In this document: piece after piece, positions 39,244-50,560 of the stretch
Numbering within the stretch: position 1 is the first letter of the stretch
Layout of the letters: each line of letters opens with the position of its first letter
Assembly: GCF_001577835.2 (NCBI RefSeq)
Contig: NC_029516.1
Coordinates: forward strand, 76,019,475 to 76,083,474
DNA length: 64,000 nucleotides
Direction of reading: 5' to 3'
From: Coturnix japonica
Taxonomy: Eukaryota > Chordata > Aves > Galliformes > Phasianidae
Notes under the pieces: generated by a model
Database searches by the model: none
What the model was told of the DNA's origin: nothing
The model's input: the letters and a program-made list of their open reading frames with translations, nothing else
Made by a program: the position numbers and the translations under genes

Positions 39244-41174
39244 TGAGTTTGCGGAACTGACACTGGGACTGCCATGATAGTTCCACATACAGGTATTTTG
39301 CTTACAGGGAGTGTAGTTCAGCTACTTGAGCAAGCCACATCCAATCAGAAATATTCTTCTTAGAGCTGATTTTCATATTTCTGCAGCCTTAGAAATCATG
39401 TTTGCTCTCATTTAACGGGCTTTGACAAGAAAAGCAAAGATGTTTTATTTGTGAAGTTCAGATAAGGATCACTGTTTGCATACATGTTCATTTTGTAGAA
39501 GAACACACCTGCACAGCTCACAGCATCAACACAAATATTCAAGAACTGAGATTATGAGAAGTAAAATACTCATGTTGTACAAAATGTTCTCTTATGGTGC
39601 TTCTGCTTTCCCCAGGTTCCTCCATTCTGAGTCTTCAATATATGGAAGTGGAGAAGTCCATACAGAACATTCTTACTGTTAGTATGTTTGGCATTTCTGG
39701 CTTTACTGCACTAAACTGCATATGCCAAATTGTTAGATCAGCTCAAAGGACTACAAGCACTTTGAAACAGTGCCAATTACACGACCTATGGATTTTTTCA
39801 GATACTTCACCTGCAGCTCTTCTATTAATGCATGTAAGGGTTCCTCTTTCTACTTTTTTTTTCTCTCCGTAGTTATTTTTGCATGATATTCTATGTGGAA
39901 GGCTTTCATAAGGGGGTATGCATTTATATATGGTAAGAGTGAGCTTGGCAAGTTGCTTGTTAATGCCAAGAGAGCACGTAAACTTGAAAATAAAACAAAA
40001 ATTCATTACAGAATTTTACGAGCAACGTGTAAAAAGGAAAAGGACATAACATACGTAATTACATAATTATTTAACAACAACATAATTAATAACAATTAAA
40101 GCCAATACTTTTAAAATGCTGCGTATAATATAACCACATGTTTTACTGATGGCAGAATTAAGCCCAGAAACCTTTTAAAACTTTGCAGACTTAAATCTGT
40201 GTCTTCTCAATTCCTACAAGAGCAAATATCCCTAGCAGACCTCTGAAAATTGGGCTGTTATAAAATGGGTCTTTGTATTCAGTTCTCATTTATTTTGCTT
40301 GCAACAAGTTGTAATGAAAAGAGAACGTCGATGTTTGCTTTTCTTAAGGCATAGCCAATGTATGCACTTGCTCTTTATTCAACTGCGTGCTTTGCAGTGC
40401 CTCAAGTGACCAGGCTGAAACTGGCTCTGATGCCTTTAAGAGCCTTCTTGGTCAAACTACAGTGTGAAAGTAATCCTAGAACATATGTAACTCTAATTTG
40501 TCTCTAATGCATTTGGACTGAGGCACAGATGTGTGGCAGTGAGCAAATGGCAAAGTACAGAGGAGAGTTCTTGCTGTGGTGGATATAAGTGCCTGATATC
40601 TCTGATAACTCTGATGAAGCATAAAACCAGGCACAGCACCAAGAGCATTGTAATAGACCTGCGTGTCTCAAAGCCACAGATGTGAATTTGCAATGCTTTC
40701 TTCAGGTAACTTCTCTGAAAAGTTATTCAGGCACTAATTGTAAATTCCTACCATAGCACTTAGTCTTGAAGAAATGTTTTATGACATGCTTCAGGGGCAG
40801 TGCTCAGTATCAGCAGCAAACAACCAACCAATCAGCCATGAGAAAGTCTACTCTGCCAAGCATTTTAGGGACTTAAGGCCAATGGATAATTATTTGAAGT
40901 TTGTTTCTTACCATTTTGTGTGGATGCTTTTTCTTTTAACTAGATAGAAAAGAGGGATCACAATTATGAAGGAATTTTCCAATCAAAAACAGGAGGACAC
41001 AAGGGCATATGGAAATAATGAGTTTGTCAGATGGGCAGACATACAGGATGCACCTGGGTTGAGTTGGTCAAAGAATTTTGCTTTTCCATTTTAGAAGCCA
41101 TAGTTTTCATTTGTTTTTATTTGATATCTTCTTCTTACCAAGTTAATAGAACTTAACCATGTTGGAGAGGAATC
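39244..41174. other. intergenic, no feature seen
   Basis: AT-rich DNA between two CR1 copies, with no supportable exon or RNA gene. Confidence 0.4.
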
Positions 41175-41570
41175 ATGGCACCTCTCCTATGAAGAAAGAT
41201 TGAAGGAACTGGGCTCTGGGGAGGCATCATTGTGGCCTTCCAATATTTGAAGGGAGCGTATAAACAAGAGGGGGTATAACTGTTTAAGAGAGTGAATAGT
41301 AATAGGACAAGGGGGAACGGTTTTAAAGTGAGATGGGAGATTTAGGTTAGATATTAAGGGGAAGTTTTTCACACAGTGGGTGGTGACGCACTGGAACAGG
41401 TTGCCCAAGGAGGTTGTGGATGCCCCATCTCTGGAGGCATTCAAGGCCAGGCTGGATGTGGCTCTGGGCAGTGTGGTCTGGTAGCTGGCAACCCTGCACA
41501 GTGCAGGGGGTTGGAACTAGATGAGCACTGTGCTCCTTTTCAATTCAGGCCACTCTATGATTCTATGATT
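41175..41570 (+). mobile_element. CR1 LINE, 3'-end fragment
   Basis: Plus-strand copy of about 400 bp, from the block cacctctcctatgaagaaag through gtgacgcactggaacaggtt to the tail ctatgattctatgatt. Small indels interrupt the ORF2 remnant. Confidence 0.88.
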
Positions 41571-42851
41571 ATGAAGTCATTTTACCAGAGAACAAAAGCT
41601 ATGTAAATTGCATCAAAAACACACTATTCAAGCAGTGAGTGGTCATCTCTCATAGCTTTCTCATAGCACAGACCTAACTTATAATACAATGTTAAGCATG
41701 TGAAGGCAGTGTTCATTTGCTTATAGACAGATGGAAAGGAAGAGAAGTAGAATGGATTCAATAGCTTATTAGTACAAGCTAGTAAACTGTATCTATTAGT
41801 AATTTTGTTTGTCTTTTACAGATTTATTGCAGAAACAATTCTGAACAGACAGGAAAAGAGTATGAACCAAACCAGTCCTTTTCACTTGCTTTACTCCATT
41901 TTTACATATTTGAGCTTTCCTTAAGGAGATTGCCCTTGTATTGGTCCTCAGAATCTACTATGAGCAAGGCAAATGTTCCTGTCTCATTTTACCAACAAAC
42001 ATTTGGGACATAACCCTTTCAGAAATGAGTAGATGCTCTTATTCCGTCAGCTGGAGGAGAGCACAGTTGTGCCAAGCTTGCGTCATGCATTTGGAACAGG
42101 TACAATGATTCAGCATCCCAATCCTTGATTTCTTGTTGATTGGTCTTTTCTAAAAAGCTCTGACAAATGCTCTGTTGCTTCTGTAGTCACTAACAGCACT
42201 GCACACTTACTTCTCCGTGGTTACCTTGATGCACATCGCAGTCATCCTTGTAGACGTGTAGAATCCCTGTAGGGCTTCCTTCCAGTTAGAGTTTTGTAAT
42301 TGGAGTTTTTGGTACTGGAGATACTAATTGTTACTTAGAATCACTTTTGTGTCATTTAAATAATGGATGGAAATGAGGAATCCCAGGAAGTGATTTTTCT
42401 CCACCTCTGAGACAAACACATCAAACCTAGGGCAAAGAGATAATTGTGATTATGAGTTTCATTTGCTGATTTAGTTCAGTCCAACTGGAAACTCCTTTGC
42501 AACAGAAGAGTATCCATTAGATAGGAATTAACACCATTATGTGAGATGCATTCTGCTGTCAGAAATAATAAAAACATATTGCAAGAGAAGTTGCTCATAC
42601 CAGGAAAGAGGAGCAGCTGCCAAAGAAGGTGGATTCTTCAGCTTTGTTTGGAGAGAGGTGGTCCTCCTGGAAAATATTCATTGGCTCTTTCTCTGTACTG
42701 GTGACATCACCCAACTTGCAAAGACATCTGCTTGCCAGATGCTGAAGGGTATTTGCTGTAGTACTATTTATCTGAGAGTGAAAGTGTAACTAGATACTAA
42801 AGAGACAAACATGGGTAGAGCTGGTTGAGAAGATCAAGTGCAAATTAAGGG
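41571..42851. other. intergenic, no feature seen
   Basis: No supportable gene. A short ORF at 42541-42789 has no recognisable motif. Confidence 0.4.
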
Positions 42852-42922
42852 ATGGGGGTGAGAGGTGGGGATTGGAACTAAATGATCTTTGAGGTCCCTT
42901 CTAAGCCAAATCATTCTATGAT
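42852..42922 (+). mobile_element. short CR1 LINE 3' end
   Basis: About 70 bp: ggattggaactaaatgatct, then the tail aatcattctatgattgg on the plus strand. Confidence 0.7.
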
Positions 42923-43180
42923 TGGCATCAAACAGGAACACACTCTTAATCTACTTTAATCTTAACACGGGGTTAATTTCATCCATTATTTCCTCCAGGC
43001 AGAAAGCTTTCACGTGGCGCATGGCAGAAATTCAGGGAACTTGTCAGAGCCTCAGGGTTTAGTCCCAGCTGCAGGGGGAACACTTTTGCTTGGCCATTCC
43101 AGGTGCCACAGATATTGCCATCACAGGATCTTGATGCTGGCATGGGTGGGGATGGTCAAGAAGGCTGATCAGACCTGTTT

Positions 43181-43385
43181 CACAGAATCACAGAATTGTA
43201 GGGGTTGGAAAGGACCTCTAGAGATCGTCGAGTCCAACCCCCCTGCCAAAGCAGGCTCCCTACACCATGTCACACAGGTAGGTGTCCAGTTGGGTCTTGA
43301 ATATCTTCAGAGAAGGAGACTCCACCACCTCCCTGGGCAGCCTGTTCCAGTGCTCCGTCACCCTCACGTTTGTCACAGCCTCCTG
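43181..43385 (-). mobile_element. CR1 LINE, 3'-end fragment near the TMEM45A CpG island
   Basis: Minus-strand tail (cacagaatcacagaattgta), then the CR1 3' end through ccacctccctgggcagcctg. Same subfamily as 19940. It ends about 230 bp before the CpG island. Confidence 0.85.
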
Positions 43386-43614
43386 GCAAATATCTCGATG
43401 GAGGATTTTTCTGTTTGTAAGATTTGAGGACTGAGTTGTTGGTGCAAGAGCTGCATCAAAGTGATGTAATTGATCCAGCATTGTCAGCAACACCGTTTAC
43501 GATGGCAAGACATTTGTAAACAAGCTGTGGCATCACCCTTTCAGTATTTTTGGACATTCTTCTTTCGGATTTAGGGCTCTGCTATACATTCCTGTGTAAT
43601 TACAGAGACTACAG

Positions 43615-44050
43615 CGACGGGTGACTATTTCCGCGGAGAAAACCACGATCTCCAGGGAAGAAGGAAAACGAGAGAGGAGTGGCCGTCCCTATCCCAGCCC
43701 CGTGCCCGCCGCTTCCAGGGCCGCCCCTTCCCTCTTTCCTCGAAGCCCCCGGCGCTGGGCGAGGACTGCGGGGAGGAGCCCGCCCGCCCCCCCGCGGCCG
43801 CCGGCTCCAGGGGCAGCTGCAGGGCGCCCTCCCGCGGGGCAGCCCGGGCCGGCAGCGGCGGCGCCGAGGGGCAGCGGAGGAACCGGCGGAGCAGGTAAGG
43901 GAGCGGTGCTCCGCTCTTCGGCTCTCGCAGCCTCTCGGTTCCTTTTCGAAACGGAGCAAAGCTCGGGAAAACTTTTCCAGCCTCTGCGTCTGTTGCGTTT
44001 CGTTTCGGTTTTACAGCGATGGATCGCGTTCCGCTCGCCCAACAGCGCTT
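43615..44050 (+). promoter_or_regulatory. TMEM45A: CpG island, likely TMEM45A promoter with untranslated first exon
   Basis: A sharply bounded GC/CpG-rich block in AT-rich surroundings. It contains a strong plus-strand splice donor, gcag|gtaagg, with the exon end at 43894. The next plus-strand gene is TMEM45A, whose first coding exon has its own acceptor just before the ATG (exon start 52955), so an upstream untranslated exon is required. This island is the natural candidate, giving a first intron of about 9 kb. The link is inference; a separate non-coding RNA promoter is possible. Overlapping ORFs of 100-150 codons here are GC artefacts. Confidence 0.6.
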
Positions 44051-46954
44051 AATGCTGACTGGGTATCCAAGGGGTGCGTTGTCCTTCTTGGAAATGGCTT
44101 TTGGAGATGTCAGAGCTCAGGAACTGATTGTAGAACTACTTGAAAAAGTGTGCTTTTTCCCCTATTTCGAACGGATTCTTTGAGGATTGCTATGCACGTA
44201 CGTAGCTCAGACTTGTGATTTCTCCAGTGTGTGCAACTTTGTTTTCTTTGCCTTATAGTGCTATTTTTGTCATCCTCTTTGAGTTACAGCTTGTGCTGTT
44301 CCATACATCACTGTAAGTACTTTGCCATTTGCAAAAGGAAGGTATTCAGCATCAATTTGATATCAAAACTCATCACTGACAGCTGTTACCTTTCCAAAGT
44401 TTGCTCAGAAGTTTTTTTTTGCCACTTTTCAGTGTTGTTTATGCAGATGTTTCCTGTATCTTTCTCTTTACAAACATGGTTGGGTAAATCAAACAAATTT
44501 ATCTCAGTTGTGAAGAGCATGGATAGAAATATCTACAGGGGCAGAGAAGCCAGATGAATTTCAAGGGGCAGCGTAAATAATTATGCCAGTGTTTGGTTGA
44601 ACCAATCTCTGTTTGCTCTCACATAGTGAATCTGCCAGGAAATACCATCTTATGATGTTGCAGACAAGCCAGCGTGGCAGCACAAAATTGAGACTTGTGC
44701 TTTTCAGGCTTAAGACAGAAATAATTGAATCACAGAATGGTTGGGTTGGAAGGGACCTCAAAGCCCACCCACTTCCCATGAGCAGGGCTGCCCCCACTAG
44801 CTCAGCTGCCCTATTCAACCTGGCCTTGATTGCCTCCAAGGATGTGGCACCACAGCTTCTCTTGGTAACCTGGGTCAGCTCTTCTTGATGCCAGAACTCT
44901 TGTCAGCTGGCTCGTGCTCTACTTCAAGGTGTAGCTGGATGCACTCACACACTACAGTGGTGGGGATTGGCGATCACTTTGATCTTCTCTAATTTGACAC
45001 GAGTCAGGCAAGCTCCTAACACCAGGCATTGTAAATAACACTGCTTTTTAAAATATCTGTGTTTTAGAAGTGAGTAGCACAACACTGTCGCATTCCTTTC
45101 TTATTGTGCAGCATGAGCCAGACCTTGAGTGCTGGCACAGCGTTGTGCCTTGGATGACAAGAAGGTGCCCTAAGTCCCTTCTCATCCAACTATGCCTGAA
45201 CTAGGACCTGCTCTAACATTTTAGTGCTCTATTAGCAAAATTCTTAAAACCTCTTTGCATGACTGATGACACTTGAGCCATTTCTAAGAGTGTAGAATCT
45301 GAAATACCAGTGGTTTTAGATGAGTTGCAGGCCTGTTGGGATCCCAAAGCTCCTGATCAGCAACAATGTCCCTGCTTGAACCATTTCCACTGCCAGCTGA
45401 GGGACAGCAGGGGCTGCTGCTGCTGTAGCTTTGCATTATGGAGTACTCATCACATTCCCTGATGATGTTGCATTAGCTCTGGCTGATTCACATCCATCGA
45501 ATGAAAGTGATCTTGTAATGACGACCCGTACCTGCTTCTGTGGGGTGTTTTAATTTTTCTAGCTGGGATACTTTGGAGAGATATTATATTGACTACCTTG
45601 CCAGCACTCATTCATTAGTGTTTTTATTTTGCATCCACCCTTCTGCTGTTGAAAGCCTGTTTCTCCCAAGCAGTAGTGGGTAGAGGCAGTGCATTTGTTT
45701 GCCCTTGTGACAGACAGTACATCTCTCCATGGCTTACAGAGAAAAAACTTCCAGGTACAAAGGCAAGTCTGCCAAGGCAAAGCTCTTGATGCAAATCCCA
45801 CCTTCAGCTCTGTTGCTTGCTTTATAAGAATTACTCACAAGAAAGCTTTTAGTCTTTTTTTTTTCCGTTCATATCATAACACAACTCTGTAAGCCCTGTC
45901 CTCTATCATTGGTTACAGAGTCCAAATCCTTGAGATTTGAACACATATTTGAAATCACTTTGTTTGCCTTTTCCTGCTGAAGCACTTGGGGGCTCATGCA
46001 GGGGCCCATACACCACAGGCAGGCAGGATGGCGGGGGGTGAGGAATCGCGTAATGAAATACCTTCAGAAATCATACATTCAGGAAAAAGAGGCTGTGTCT
46101 CACAGGAGTCAGCAGTTTCCATGAGAAGCCAGCACACAGAACACACATGCTGCTGTGCTCCAGTCTCCTCCCTCACAGGGTACGGGAGGAGCTCTACTCT
46201 TGGAGGCGCCATCTGCTTGGTGCCCAGTCAGGAGCTATGATGAGCACTGCAGAGCCTGGCTGAGCTGGGCTGTGGGGTTTTGGTATGAAAACTGAGTCTC
46301 ACCTGTGCACACTGTCAAGAACTTGTTAGTACTCTTGCATGTATTGATGTCAGCTCCATCCCATTTTTGTTAGCTTGGTACTGTCCTTCAAGTGAAAGCT
46401 TACCAGCATTTGCAATACGTGACACTTGTTCATGTTTGGTCATTCTTTAAAACAGAGTATTCTTAGTAATATACTTCTGCTTTCTCATTCAAAGGCCTTG
46501 GTCACCCTAGCAACTAGTACTGCAGGATGAAGTGCTACCTTAATACCTTTTTCCTCCAGTAACTGCTTGCCACAACCCCTGTAACTAAAGGATAATAGCT
46601 CATACTGAGCCCTGTCTTTGATACCTGAAAATCTGTTCTTCTCCAAAGATTTCCTCACTTCTTTCAGACCTGGCATATTTGCAGGTGGAAAATACCTTCT
46701 TGGAACACTCAAGACCTACATTTTGATCAGTTTTCTATTGTTAAGATGCTTTAAGAGCAGTTCCATAGAAGGAATGCTAATATAAACCAAATCTTGCCTT
46801 ATTACATTTCCTCTCCAGAGCTGGGCTTTCAGTTCTAAATCTCCAGCTGATCCAACAAACTTTTGATCTCCTGATATTTTTCTAGCACATCTAGCAGGAA
46901 GAAGCAAGAATGTAGGTAAACACACCTGGAACTACAAGAAGCCAGGAGTTATAG
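44051..46954. other. TMEM45A intron 1, left part
   Basis: Apart from the CR1 copy at 44727, I see no gene or RNA here. Short ORFs lack motifs. Confidence 0.4.
44727..44880 (-). mobile_element. CR1 LINE, 3'-end fragment
   Basis: Minus-strand tail (aatcacagaatggttgggtt), followed by a diverged 3' end (cctggccttgattgcctcc). 5'-truncated after about 150 bp. Confidence 0.78.
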
Positions 46955-47580
46955 CAGACATGTCCAACCAGCAGCCCATGGGCCTCATGTGGCCTGGCCC
47001 ATCCCACTCTGCAGCTGCTCCCTGCCCCACATCATCATGGTGGTGACTTTGCCTCACTGAATGGCCTGGCCTGGCCCTGGGCATGTATTCATTGCTCACA
47101 GCAAACACACAGCACTGTGCGACTGGCACTGTCTGGGCTGAAAATAGGACATCGGGTCATGCAGTGCTGATCCAAGTGGTGGCAAATAATGTTATGCATT
47201 TTGGTACGCTGGCTGAACAGCCCCATGGACAGCAAATAATGTGCAGACGTGCCTTTTGTTGTCATAAAGGGACTTAAGAATAGGTTTCAAGAGTGCTGAA
47301 AAAGTCCTCCCTTTTTTGGTATATTTGCAATTCCATTTTAGTCAGCATAACTATATTATCCGCAAATTTTCAAATGGAATCAGGCATTCAACTCAAAAGC
47401 TTGACAGTGTCTTTCTACTGGACTTTTATAAGCATTCTCTTACCAGAGAAAGATATTCCTCGCTTCAGTAGTGCTTTATCCATGTCATCGCTTTTGGCAG
47501 TACGTACATTTGTGAGCCTCCTATTTTCTGATGTTGGCCCACATCAGAGGCAGATGTTGGTGGGATGTCTTTTATTCATG
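46955..47580 (+). mobile_element. decayed hAT (Charlie-like) DNA transposon
   Basis: The left end at about 46958 reads cagacatgtccaaccagcag followed by ggcct-rich sequence, close to the CAG..GTGTCCAACC terminal inverted repeat of Charlie-type hAT elements. A plus-strand translation at 47360-47545 (FQMESGIQLKS, then LLPEKDIPRFSSALSMSSLL and the end of that frame) resembles the C-terminal part of hAT transposases related to GTF2IRD2/Charlie8, where FQME...L and YP.L...AL.MSSLFGSTY.CE occur. Most of the transposase, including the usual STYICE..FS segment, is lost or changed. The right end is not defined. Moderate certainty. Confidence 0.5.
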
Positions 47581-49961
47581 GAACCCAGGAGCAATCTCTT
47601 TAGCATGGTTTGAGTCTGATGCCCCAGGAGGATCTGTGCATTGGAGCAGAGTTGAGGGAGGGGAAGGCAGGGAAGTATCTACTTGTGCTGTTTTACACTT
47701 AACTGCAAGCAGTGATAGGAAATAATGGACTATGTGTGATCAGATTGGAAGTCTTGGAAACTTCTAAAAGTTTCATATCCCCAGAGAAGTAGCTGCTCTG
47801 ATGTGGAGAGCCAATGGTAAGATAGTTACAGCATGTTTATTGTCCCCGGGTAACCCCTGAGATGAACTGCTTGAGTATGGGAGCAGAAACGGAGTGAGCA
47901 GACATGCAGAGGAAGAAAAAGAAAGCCAAAAAATGGAGGGTCACGAGAAGTGAAAAAACACAGCATGGAGCACTCAGGCTGAGAGGGACGAACGTTGTGG
48001 AAGGAGGAGCTGCTCTTGAACAGGGGGTACTAAAAGAAACACAGTAGTTTTGATTGCGGGCCCAGCCCAGCCCTGTGAGGGATTCTAGCTTAGAGTTCCT
48101 CCAGTCTTAGGCCAGTATATGGACTTCTGATCATTAAAGCTTTGGGACTTTTGGTTTTCATCCCTGTCTTCTTGTCAGCCTGATAATTCAAGCAAGGTGT
48201 AAATTCTCTTGTGGATTTCAGAGATACCTTACTCATAACATTTCTTTTGACCTAAAATTCTTTATCTTCCACCTCCTTAAATCAAATCTATCAGGGTTGT
48301 ACAGCTGTTTTTTGAAACATCTCAAGAAGTCTCATGTGCTGCTTTCACATATGCAGTGCTTAGCAAAAGTTTAATTTTGTGGTAGCCATGAGCAATCCCA
48401 CCTGGGAACTTGGGGCTGTAGCTGTTGAAACACTTTTATTTTGACATGAAATTAGTATTGTAAACAGCAAACAAAATAATTACAGATACTTCCAGATCAG
48501 CATGACCCTTTGTGATGTTCACAGTTTAATGTCTGCAGGGTAAAAGGCACTTGAATTGTGGATGCATCCTTGCTTTCAAGTAAATTTGTCTGGAATTTTG
48601 TTCACCTCAGATGCATTAGAATGTGCTGGATTTCAGTTTTCACTGGAAGATGTGGGATCATGAATTGTGCATTCACTAGAAAGTATCTAGCAATGTGTTA
48701 CTTCCTCCTCTTATCAGTGTGCATTATTTATACTGACGTAATGATTGATTACCGTGGGCACTGTGGATGAATAAACACTGTTTCAAATATTTTAAATGCC
48801 ACAATGTCTATTTCCTAATCTGTGGCAGAAAAATAACACTTTATTTTCACCATTGCAGTAACTTTGCTAACATTTCATATTCTGTTTTAACTTCTGTTAT
48901 CACACAGTTCTGCAGCATTGCAGAAGAGTGAGTTTGTGGACTCGTAACTCCTGTCATTTGGGGGGAAAAAAATTGTTTCTGGTTGACTGTCCTCTTCAAC
49001 ATCCTCCAGGGCCTGATAAACACAGGAAATTACAGGGCATGCTGATGTGACAGAAGAATGTGCAGGCAGGGAAGCTGTGTGCTGTGCTGCTGGTTCTGAC
49101 TGAGTGGGTGCGTGCAGCCTCGTCCATCTTAGGCTATCCTGCCCCAGGCTCTGGATTTTGAAATGGAGAAGGGAAGAAAAGCACATCTGTCTACTTCTCT
49201 AGCAAGTGACTGAGCAGCAGGAGCTAGGTGATGCTGCTTACTTTTCCATACAGCTTCCAAGTTATGCTTCAGTCCCCACATTGCGTCCTTAAGAGATCTT
49301 GACTGAAACCTGTAAAAGTTATGAAGCTTTCCTCTCAAAAAAAGTCAGAGGATGTTTGAATCTTTTTTTTTAGTTCTGTTTCTCACCTTCCTTTCATTTC
49401 TCTACTAGCATAAGTGAGATGATTTTCAGGCTAGAAAGGCAGCTTTCAGTACCCAGGAAAATGCATACCATTTCTTGCATGCTTGGCTTGATCATTCCCT
49501 CCCTTCCCTCTTGATCCCCACATTCCCTTCTGACCTCAGGGAGAAAGGTGCAGTCTGAGCTGGGGAATGAATACCCAGGGTACACAAAGCTTTTATAGTT
49601 ACAAGCGGAATCTGTGGGCTGCCACCGACAACCTGTATTTGCTTGGCAAAGCTTGAGTGTAAAAATACTTCTGCAATACCACCCAGCATGTAATTTCTGG
49701 AAAGGCTTAAATCATGCAAAACTTTCTGAGATTACTGCAAGAAAAATGATACTTTGAGCTCACATGTGCAAGGAAAAATATGTGTCTCACAGTCACAAGT
49801 AGCTGTAAATTATTCTCATTACTTATTCCAGTCAGCTGCAGAAACATTGCCTAGTGCTCAGTATTTGAAAGCTACCTAGACAGCTGTTCTATTGTCTTGT
49901 GATTAGTTATCTTTTCCTCCTCTTCTCCTGACACCACAGGACCACTGGGTCCTGGGTGAGA
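47581..49961. other. TMEM45A intron 1, middle part
   Basis: No gene supported. The part near 48040-48190 (polyadenylation-like attaaag) looks faintly LTR-like but lacks proof. Confidence 0.35.
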
Positions 49962-50560
49962 CTCATAGAATCATAAAATCAAGGGAATCTTAAAGATCAT
50001 CAAGCTCCAACCCTATGCAATGGGCAGGGCTGCCACCCACCAGCTCGGGCTGCCCCACCCAACCCAGCCTTGAATGCCTCCAAAGATGGTGTATCCACAA
50101 CCTCTCTGGGCAGCCTGTGCCTCACCACCCTCTGAGTAAAGAATTTCTTTCTAGCATCTAACCTAAATTTCCATTCTTTTAGTTTAAAGCCATTTTCCCT
50201 TATCCTAATCCCTAGTAGACTCTGTAAACAGTTGGTCCCCCTCCTGCTTATTATAAGTTCCCTTCAAATATTGGCAGGCTGCAGTGAGGTCTCCTCGGAG
50301 CCTTATCTCCTCCAAGCTGAGCAAGACCAATTCTCTTACCCTTTCCTCATAGGAGAGGTGCTCCAGCCCTTTGATCATCTTTGTGGCCCTCCTTTGGACC
50401 CACTCCAACAGCTCCATGTCTTTCTTGTGCTGGGGGCCCCAGGCCTGGACTCAGTACTCCAGATGGGGCCTCACAAGGGCAGAACAGAGGTAGACAATCC
50501 CCTCCCTCAACCTGCTGGCCAACTCTCCTTTGATGCAGCCAGGACAAGAACAGCCTTGGC
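49962..50560 (-). mobile_element. CR1 LINE, 3' end, about 600 bp
   Basis: Minus-strand tail (tcatagaatcataaaatcaa) through the ORF2 C-terminal region; a translated piece reads [20 protein letters not shown]. Diverged, with broken frames. It lies in the proposed first intron of TMEM45A. Confidence 0.85.

Noticed and set aside
43609-44143. Overlapping ORFs of 108-154 codons on both strands in the GC-rich block
   Set aside because: Pro/Ala/Arg-rich translations in several frames at once are typical of CpG islands, and none has a family signature.
47820-48195. Possible solo LTR
   Set aside because: The stretch near 48130-48190 has an LTR-like polyadenylation region, but I could not define both ends or a flanking duplication, and found no second copy in the window.
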